Assembly (NCBI GenBank): GCA_007121115.1
Contig: SKMI01000347.1
Location: 1 to 5,561 of the forward strand
Length of the DNA stretch: 5,561 nt
From: Paracoccaceae bacterium
GTDB taxonomy: Bacteria > Pseudomonadota > Alphaproteobacteria > Rhodobacterales > Rhodobacteraceae
Direction of reading: 5' to 3'
Part shown: positions 1 to 5,561 of the stretch, one piece after another
Position numbering within the stretch: the stretch's first letter is position 1
How the letters are laid out: each line of letters starts with the position of its first letter
Notes under the pieces: model-generated
Databases searched by the model: none
Told to the model about the DNA's origin: nothing
What the model saw: only the letters and a program-made list of their open reading frames with translations
Program-made: the position numbers and the translations under genes

Positions 1-3000
1 ACCGTGGCGCTGGCCGCGGGCCGCAGCGCCGATGACTTCGACTTCGCGCTGGTGGGCAGCGGGGCGTTGAACCTGGGCCGCCGGGTCACCCGTGCGGTGT
101 CGGAAGAAAGCAACCTGACCATCGGCGGCAAGCTGGAAATCGACGCCAAATCCGAAGGCCACGGGATCGCCGTGGCCGGGTCGCTGTCGCGCGATGTCGC
201 CACGGCTTCGCGCGAGCAGACGCTGAACATCCGCGATGGGCTGGCCGTTGTGGAGGAGGGCCTGCGCAACAGAACCGACGGTGCGGGCGATGGTGCGGGC
301 GCCGGCAGCGGCGGCGGCGGCGACCAGGGCGGCGGGAACGGCGACAGCAGCGGGGGCGGCACCGACGGCGGCGACGAAGAAGAAAAGCAGTCGGTGGCCT
401 TCACCATCACCATCGCCTCGAATGCGCAGGCCGAGATCGTGGCGGCCACTCTCCGGGCCGGAACACTGACCGCGAAGGACGCCGAGATCACCGCCACCAA
501 CGCACGCGCGATCTCCACCGCATCCTCGGCCGCCACGCCTGGTTCGGGGATCGTGCTGAACTTCTCGTTGATGGGCAATTTCATCAACCAGGAAACCGGG
601 GCGACCCTCAGCGCCGGTACCGATCTGACCCTTGACCCCATTGCGGTGAATGTCAGCGGCGATTTGAAGCTGCGCGCCGTCAACAGCAGCGTCAACCGCG
701 CGCATATCGGCTACGCGGGCGCGTCCGAAGGGTTCGCGCTGGGCGTCATGGGCCTGTTGCAGAAGGACACGCGCCGCACGGTTGCCAACATGGGCCAGCG
801 GACGTTCACCGGCGGTGCAACGGTCAGCATCGAGGCCGAGATGACCGGCGCGGTGCACGCGGGCATGAAGGCCGGGTTCGGCGAGATCATAGACAAGAAG
901 GACGACAGCGACATCGCCGTGACCGTGCCCATCGCCATCGTCGATACCGACTGGGCCACCCGCGCCACGCAGTTTGCCACCACCCATGAGGACGGCGGCG
1001 GGCTTACGCTCTCGGCCAAGGAAAAATCCACGGTCGAAAACCGCCAGGACGCCGCAAGCACGATCGACGGGATCAACGTCACCGTCGGCATGGCGTTCAC
1101 CTATCACCGTTCAGACGTGGTGGCGCGCGACGCGGTGGGGTCGGCCTCGCTCAGCGGCGACTATACGCTGAAGGCCGAAACCGACACCACCTATCGCAGC
1201 ATCGCGCTGCGCGACGGCAAGGGCGAAAGCGCAGGCGACGGGATGCTGTCGGTGCTGCGCGCGGTGGGCGAAACCTCGGCCACCGCCAGCAATGCCGAAG
1301 TGCAGGCAGCGAAGATCGACATCACCGCCACCGACAAGGCGCTGCGCGACGTGATGGTCAACAGCATGTCGCGGGCTGATTCCATCGGCGTGAACGGCGG
1401 CTTTGCCATCGACCTGTATCGCCGCGACACGCTGGCGCTGGCGAACAACAGCCAGTTGAATACCACCAACGGTGCGATCAACGTCCGTGCCAACTCCGAG
1501 CACAAGGCCACGAACGTGATGATCGGCCGCGTGGGTGGCGGCAGCGATATCGGCGGGGTGGGCACCATAAGCTGGACCGCCGACCGGCGCGCGGTGTCGG
1601 CGCGCATCTCGGGCGGCAGCGTCAAGAGCGGTGGCGATCTGAACGTCATCGCCTCGCGCCAGGATGCGGTGCTGACGGTGCAGGGCACGGCCTCGACCGC
1701 GTCGAATTCGGTCGGCATCGGCGCCGGGATCGTCAAGATGCGCGGCTCCACGGTGGCCGAGATCGTGGGCGATACCTCGATCTTCGTCGCTGGCGACATG
1801 GAGGTGCGTGCGCGCAACGAAACCTCGGTGCTGCAACTGGCGCTGGGCGTGTCGCTGGGAGCTGACAGTTTCGGCGGCACGGGCTCTTTCGGCTATGTGG
1901 ATTTCGGCCCCCGCCCCGCGGATGCCCGCGATGTGGACGAAGACGACCGCACGTTGATCTTCCGCCAGCGTGTCGATCAGACGGTCAACAGCCTGACGTC
2001 GCTGATCGCAACCACCACCGGCCTGAATCTGGGCGAGCTGAACCTGTCCGAGGAAACCGTGATCGCCGCTCGGGTGGTCAGCACTGGAATGAGCGTCGAA
2101 GGTGACGTGACCATCGCCGCCGAGGACGAACGCAACGCCTTTGCGCTGTCCGGCACCGTGGGCGTGTCGCTCGATCTGGGCATCGCGGGCAAGGTCTTTG
2201 ACCAGTTCAAGCTGGAACGCAGTGACGAGGGCAAGTGGCGGGTGCGGATGCGCCCGATCTTCCCCGGATCCAGCAAGGAGGATGATGACGACGTCGATCC
2301 CGATGCCGCCGCGGATGCGGCCCAGGACACAGCCGAAACCACCGGCGAGGTCGACGCACCCGAAGGCAGCGAAGGCGCCGAGGCCGCGGGCGATGTCGCA
2401 GACGGTGCAGAGGGCGAAGGCGACGGCGCCTCGGGCGGCACTGGCGGGTTCAGCGTGGGGATCGGGCTTGCCTGGATTCGCCTTGGCGGGCTGGTCGAGG
2501 CCGAACTGCTGCTGGACGGCGGCTCGAGTCAGGCCGGCAATGTCAGCGTGACCGCCACTTCGGACACCAAGAGCCTGGCGGTCGGTGTCGGCGCGGCGCT
2601 CGCGGGCGATGCCATCGGCGCGAATTTCGCCATCACCCGGCAGGCGCAGCTTGTCCGCGCGCGCATCCTGCGCGCCGAGGGTCAGGCATCGCCGCTTCTG
2701 ATCGCGAAGTCGGTGAACGTGGAGGCCGCCACCAGCGGGCGCAACCAGTCCATCGCCGGTACGTTGCAGATTTCGACCAACAACGCGGCCGTCGGCGGCG
2801 CGGTGGGCGTGGTCCGGATGAACACCGAAACCATCGCCGAGGTGGTGGGCGCGGGCCTGTTCGTGGACGATGATGTGACCATTGCCGCGCGCGACACCTC
2901 GCGCGGTCTGGGGCTGGGCGCTGGGGTCGCCGGGTCGGCGGGCACGGCGGGGGTCGCGGCCTCGCTGGGGCTGGCCACGGTGGGCAGCAACGTCCGCGCC

Positions 3001-5561
3001 CGGGCGCGTGACGGGGCCAGTATCCTGAGTTCGAGCGGCGATATCGCCGTGGACGCGCTGCGCCGCCAGCGCCTGACCGCGCTGGCCTTCACCGTCGGAG
3101 TGGCCTCGACCGCCGGGGTGGGGGCGGGGCTGGCGATCGCCCATGACAGGGGCCTGACGCTGGCGCAGGCGAATGACAGCACCTTGCTGACCGATACCGG
3201 CAGCATCATCGTGCGGGCGCGCAACCTGTCGGACGCGGTCAGCAGCGCCACGGGCGCGGCAGTTGGCGGCACCGCCGGGGTCACCGGGTCGATCAGCGTC
3301 ACCTGGCGCAATGACACCATCCGCGCCGAGGTGATGGACAGCACGCTGGAGGCCAAAGACGCCGTGCTGGTGGAAGCCATCAGCGGCGGCGCGGCGGATT
3401 CGCTGGGCGGCGGCAATGAAACCAACCTGACGGATTTCGACGCGCTCTTCGATCAGGTCACGGGCAACATCAGCATCGGCGGCACCGCCGGGGTGGGCGT
3501 TTCGGTCGCCGTGATCCGGTCCTGGTCCGACACATCGGCAGAAATCGGCGACGGCAGCGTGGTCGAGGCCCGCAGCACCGGCGACGGCCTGACCACCATG
3601 GACCGGACCGAGGCGGGCAGCGACTGGCTGGACCGGGTCACCGCCCATCGCCGTGGCGTCACCGTGCTGGCCGACAACGCGGTCGAGATCGGCACCCTGA
3701 CGGCCACGGTCGCCATCGGCGGCACGGCGGGCGTGGCGGTGCAGGTCCCGCTGATCTTCATCGAGGACAAGGTCAGCGCCGTTATCGCGGAGGCCGAGGT
3801 CTCCAGCGGCGATGACGTGAATGTCCTGGCGGGCAACGCCACGCGGATCACCAGCTTCGTGCTGTCGGGCGGGATCGGCGGCACCGCAGGTGTCGGCGCC
3901 TCGACCGAGGTGTTCCGCGTCCGCAAGCTTACCACCGCCGAGATCCGCGATTCGCTCGTGGTGGCCGACCGCGATGTGAACGTCGATGCCGTGACGCCCG
4001 ATTCGCTGCGCTTCATCTCGGTTGCTGTGGCGGGTGGGCTCTACGCCGGGGTCGCAGGGGTGAACCAGATCGTCATCGCGCGGTCCAACACCGGCGCGCA
4101 AATCGGGCGGAACACGCTGGTGCAAAGCGGGCGCGACATCTCGTTGGGCGCCCTGGCCCCGCGCCGAATCCAGCAAAACGCCGTGGGGGCAGCGGGCGGG
4201 CTGGTCGGCGCGGCCCCGGTGCTGGTGGTGATGGTTTCCGAAGACAACGTCGTTGCCCAGGCCGAAGACCGCACCACCGCCGTCGACGGCGTGGTGCTGC
4301 GGCCCGGGCGCGACGTGAACGTCCACGCCGAAGCGCGGATGATCCCCTTCGGCCGCGATGCACGCCTGCAGGGGCCGCGAGGCGATGGCACCATCGATGT
4401 GAACCAGGCGGTGATCGGCGCCGGGGGCGGGCTTGTCGGCGTATCGGTGCAGATGCTCTACACCCACGCCGGGCAGCGCGTGGACTCGCGGTTGGGCCGC
4501 GGCACGCTCGTCGACGGCATACCGGGGCGCGATGTGAACGTGACCGCGGTGCAGTCTTATGGTCAGGACATCATGGTTCTGGCCTCCAGTGGCGGTCTTG
4601 TGGCTGCGGGCGCGGCCGCCGTGATCACCACAATGCGCAGCCGCGTGCTGGCCGAAATCGACGACGAGGCGATTGTCACGGTCGCGCGCGATGTGAACGT
4701 CGAAGCCTTTGGCGAGCGCAACTTCAAGGGCGCGGCGGTCGCGGGCGGGGGCGGGGCGTTCTCGTTCCAGGGCGCCGGGGTGCTGATCACCTATGGCAAG
4801 CGCATTGATATCGATATCGACCCCAACGAGTACGAGGATGTCGAAGACGATGACCTGAGCGATCCCGGCGAAGCGGTGGACGAAGCCAGCGACGATCTGC
4901 AGGGCGATCCGTTCACCGAGTCCGGCAATGATGACGAGAACGAGAACTACTCCATCGGCCTGCCGGGCGATCCGCTGGTCGACAGTATCTTCGGCGAGGC
5001 GCTTTCGGTGCGCCAGTCGTTCAACATGCGCCAGCGTTACCGCGACGACGACATGATCGATTCGATCACCGCGCGGGTCGGCGACAATGCACAGATCAAC
5101 GCGCGGGATATCGTGCTGGAAGCCCGCGAGGGTGGCGATCTGGACCTCCTGGCGGGTGGTTTGTCCGGCGGCGCCGTGGCGGGGGCGCATGGTGTGGCGC
5201 TGATCCGGCGCGGCACCCAGCTTTACACCCGCGTCGGCGCGGGCGCGGTGCTGAATGCGGACCGCGATATCGTGCTCTCGGCCATCGCCGATGTGAACGA
5301 TGGCGCGCCCGAGGCGATTGCCGGGTCCGCCGGTGCGATTGCGGTCGGCTTTGCCATGTCGGACATCCGCATCGCGCGGGTGATGAAGGTGGAACTGGGC
5401 GCCGATGCGCGCCTGACCGCTGCGGGCAACATCACGCTGGAGGCTGAGGAACTGAGCGAGGCGCTTGCCCGCGTGACCGGCGCCGCCATCGGCGCCATCG
5501 GCGCCGGTCTGGCCCTGGCCAACGCGTTCCGCGAAAGCGTGATCGAAATCAACCTGGCCCC
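1..5561 (+). CDS. Giant repetitive filamentous adhesin-like protein, internal fragment (both ends missing)
   Basis: Frame 1 is open across the whole window with no stop, giving 1853 residues and no natural start or end. The protein is rich in Ala, Gly, Val, Asp, Thr and Ser, has few Lys and Trp, and shows no Cys in my translation. Its body is a degenerate repeat of about 51-56 residues: a glycine/alanine strand (GGTAGVG at residues 1160 and 1293), a strand like AEIGDGS (near residue 1180), and a strand like RDVNV (residues 1324, 1437, 1510, 1563). Alternating hydrophobic and small residues with regular Gly/Asp turns suggest a stacked beta-solenoid outside the cell. The pattern resembles LktA-type filamentous adhesins with 53-residue repeats, a family call made from memory. 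Adhesion or surface-filament function is inferred. Signal peptide, secretion domain and any C-terminal anchor or RTX export region must lie outside. A generic giant beta-strand-repeat protein of another family is the main alternative. The coding call is very secure; the family call is moderate. Confidence 0.5.
274..390 (+). other. Gly/Asp-rich low-complexity linker in the protein
   Basis: Residues 92-130 are almost entirely Gly, Asp, Ser, Ala and Thr, ending in an acidic-basic patch DEEEKQ. The strand pattern stops before it and resumes after it with SVAFTITIASNAQAEI. No hydrophobic core residues are present, so it is probably a flexible, exposed loop or hinge between solenoid segments. The GGC/GGT/GAC-rich DNA is prone to slippage and may vary in length between strains (inference). 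Confidence 0.5.
1906..2040 (+). other. Polar insert following a glycine strand
   Basis: Residues 636-680 interrupt the repeat after GGTGSFGYVDFG. The insert starts with an Asp/Arg-rich patch (ARDVDEDDR) and continues with a stretch rich in Leu, Gln, Thr and Ser that could be helical (FRQRVDQTVNSLTSLI). The repeat resumes with ETVIAARVVSTG. Its position, between the glycine strand and the AEIGD-like strand, is the same as that of the acidic inserts at 2266 and 4807. Function is unknown; a loop projecting from the solenoid is the simplest reading. Confidence 0.5.
2266..2448 (+). other. Acidic Asp/Glu/Ala/Gly-rich insert
   Basis: Residues 756-816 are low complexity and strongly acidic, beginning with KEDDDDVDPD and continuing as Ala/Glu/Gly/Asp-rich sequence with almost no aromatic or basic residues. 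A short more ordered stretch just before it (FKLERSDEGKWRVRMRPIF, 2209-2262) is unusually basic and aromatic for this protein. The beta-strand repeat resumes at GGFSVGIGLAWI. It is likely a disordered surface loop. Calcium or other cation binding is possible from the charge, but no canonical RTX nonapeptide (GGxGxDxUx) is visible. Confidence 0.5.
3382..3465 (+). other. Short insert between repeat units
   Basis: About 28 residues (1128-1155) lie between the third strand of one unit (AVLVEAI) and the glycine strand of the next (ISIGGTAGVG). They start Gly/Ala-rich and end in a possible short helix, TDFDALFDQVTG. The insert accounts for the long spacing of 213 bases in this unit instead of about 160. 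Confidence 0.5.
3571..3657 (+). other. Short insert within a repeat unit
   Basis: About 29 residues (1191-1219) separate the AEIGDGSVVEA strand from the GVTVLADNA strand of the same unit. The insert is polar and charged and contains one of the few tryptophans of the protein (SDWLDRVTAHRR). It explains the 240-base length of this unit. It sits at a different turn of the repeat than the insert at 3382, so loops enter the solenoid at more than one corner. Confidence 0.5.
4333..4407 (+). other. Short basic insert after an RDVNV strand
   Basis: About 25 residues (1445-1469), including FGRDARLQGPRGDG, lie between GRDVNVHAEA and the next glycine strand, stretching the unit to 231 bases. The insert is Arg/Gly-rich, unlike the acidic inserts. 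It contains an RGD tripeptide (residues 1460-1462); RGD is an integrin-binding motif in some adhesins, but a lone tripeptide is weak evidence and may be chance. Confidence 0.5.
4807..4956 (+). other. Strongly acidic insert, longest break in the repeat array
   Basis: Residues 1603-1652 are dominated by Asp and Glu, including DIDIDPNEYEDVEDDD, DEASDD and NDDENEN. The insert follows directly on the glycine strand GAGVLITYGKR, and a further 30 or so polar residues (SIGLPGDPLVDSIFGEAL, then FNMRQRYRDDDM) follow before the repeat resumes at DSITARVGDN. Together they lengthen this unit to 411 bases against the usual 160. It is probably an exposed loop or a small subdomain. Metal binding is conceivable from the Asp density but no defined EF-hand or RTX loop can be assigned with confidence. 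Confidence 0.5.
5053..5561 (+). repeat. Repeats resuming after acidic insert, alanine-rich variant, cut by window end
   Basis: After the acidic insert the repeat restarts in mid-unit with DSITARVGDN (from 5056) and ARDIVLEA (5101-5124). Full units follow with glycine strands at 5155 (GGLSGGAVAG), 5323 (GSAGAIAVGF) and 5479 (GAAIGAIGAG). Spacing is 168 and 156 bases, so the 52-56 residue period is kept. The third strand changes from RDVNV to RDIVL or GNITL (DRDIVLSA at 5260-5283, AGNITLEA at 5422-5445). The last unit is incomplete, showing that the array continues past base 5561. Confidence 0.5.

Larger units (their letters stand above)
1..2790 (+). repeat. Divergent N-side beta-strand repeat region
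   Basis: This part of the protein shows the same strand logic as the array downstream but with poorer conservation and longer, uneven units. Recognisable glycine strands lie at 1387-1407 (GVNGGFA), 1531-1566 (VGGGSDIGGVGT), 1711-1740 (VGIGAGIVKM), 1846-1896 (ending GGTGSFGY) and 2581-2634 (VGVGAALAGDAIGANFAI). They are followed by strands such as STVAEIVGDTS (from 1750) and GDMEVRA (from 1795), the counterparts of AEIGD and RDVNV. Between 1531 and 1896 the spacing is near 160 bases, the same period as downstream. From 1 to about 1380 the units are hardest to delimit, although GGKLEIDA, KDAEITA, GDLKLRA, GGATVSIEA and GDYTLKAE look like versions of the third strand. I infer older or more relaxed repeats of common origin with the downstream array. 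Confidence 0.5.
2791..4800 (+). repeat. Regular array of ~53-residue protein repeats
   Basis: Successive glycine strands begin near 2791, 2938, 3106, 3265, 3478, 3718, 3877, 4033, 4195, 4426, 4591 and 4744. Most intervals are 147-168 bases (49-56 residues). Three are longer (213, 240 and 231 bases) because of short inserts. The glycine strand is GGAVGVV, then AGTAGVA, STAGVG, four copies of GGTAGV, then GGLYAGV, GGLVGAA, GGLVGVS, GGLVAAG and GGGGAFS. Each unit continues with a strand like T.AEIGD (AEVVGAG, AEVMDST, AEIGDGS, AEIRDSL, AEIDDEA) and ends in a strand like DVNVxA. DNA copies differ at many synonymous sites, so this is a protein-level repeat and not a recent DNA amplification. The 53-residue period and motif order match what I recall of LktA-type adhesin repeats. 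Three short strands per unit suggest one solenoid rung or a small number of rungs each. Confidence 0.5.

Noticed and set aside
236..2551. Plus-strand out-of-frame ORFs at 236-469, 974-1171 and 2141-2551
   Set aside because: They overlap the long frame and encode Arg/Pro/Ala/Ser-rich low-complexity sequence typical of shifted GC-rich coding DNA.
4807..4956. RTX calcium-binding nonapeptides
   Set aside because: The stretch is Asp-rich but lacks tandem GGxGxDxUx units, so an RTX label is not justified within this window.
1111..5190. A 1359-codon open reading frame on the minus strand
   Set aside because: It lies in exact codon register opposite frame +1, so its stops can arise only from sense TTA, CTA or TCA codons, which are rare in GC-rich genes. 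It ends exactly at the sense TCA serine codon at 1111-1113. Its product is His/Arg/Gly/Asp/Ala-rich with no recognisable domain, while the sense strand gives a coherent repeat protein.
1191..5552. Several minus-strand frames of 75-247 codons (for example 1191-1880, 2682-3425, 3453-4016, 5223-5552)
   Set aside because: They overlap the sense gene, are Ala/Pro/Ser/Thr-rich as expected from reverse-complemented GC-rich codons, and show no domain or conserved motif. Their repetitiveness (for example TPAVPP) is the antisense image of the GGTAGV repeat.
2791..5561. CRISPR array or DNA satellite as an explanation of the periodicity
   Set aside because: The period is about 160 bases, the copies are diverged at DNA level, the frame is kept, and inserts are in multiples of three. 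The repetition is that of a protein.
1..5561. Promoters, terminators, tRNA/rRNA, insertion sequences or attachment sites
   Set aside because: All bases are accounted for by continuous coding sequence. I saw no AT-rich promoter-like gap, no hairpin followed by a T-run, and no terminal inverted repeats with a transposase.
1..5561. A multi-gene novel system such as defence or biosynthesis
   Set aside because: Only one gene fragment is present, with no catalytic motif (no Walker A, nuclease, protease or transferase signature noticed), so no system can be claimed.

Overview
The window lies entirely inside one very large protein-coding gene. Plus-strand frame 1 reads from base 1 to base 5561 (1853 full codons plus two bases) with no stop codon seen, no start and no end. 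It enters and leaves the window in mid-gene, so the protein is longer than 1853 residues. The translation is built from a degenerate repeat of about 51-56 residues. Each unit has a small-residue, glycine-rich strand (best form GGTAGVG), then a strand resembling T.AEIGD, then a strand resembling GRDVNVxA. This looks like a secreted or surface beta-solenoid/filamentous adhesin. The closest family I can name from memory is the leukotoxin LktA-type filamentous adhesin, with 53-residue tandem repeats. That is pattern recognition and has not been searched.

Layout: bases 1-2790 carry long, divergent repeat units interrupted by a Gly/Asp-rich linker (274-390), a polar insert (1906-2040) and an acidic insert (2266-2448). 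Bases 2791-4790 form the most regular array: units with AGTAGVA/GGTAGV motifs (2938-3897) grade into units with a GGLVG-type motif (4033-4620). From 4801 to about 5060 a second strongly acidic insert and a polar stretch interrupt the array. Repeats then resume to the window end with a more alanine-rich glycine strand.

The DNA is strongly GC-rich (by eye about two thirds), with heavy G/C preference at third codon positions. This suits a high-GC proteobacterium, possibly an alphaproteobacterium of the Rhodobacterales type, but that is a weak inference from codon style alone. No cysteine appears in my translation, which is common in exported repeat proteins.

No intergenic DNA, promoter, ribosome binding site, terminator, RNA gene, CRISPR array or insertion sequence is supported. 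A 1359-codon reading frame on the minus strand (5190 to 1111) is a codon-register shadow of the sense gene. The secretion route, signal peptide, anchor and neighbouring genes lie outside the window, so how the protein is exported and used cannot be read here.
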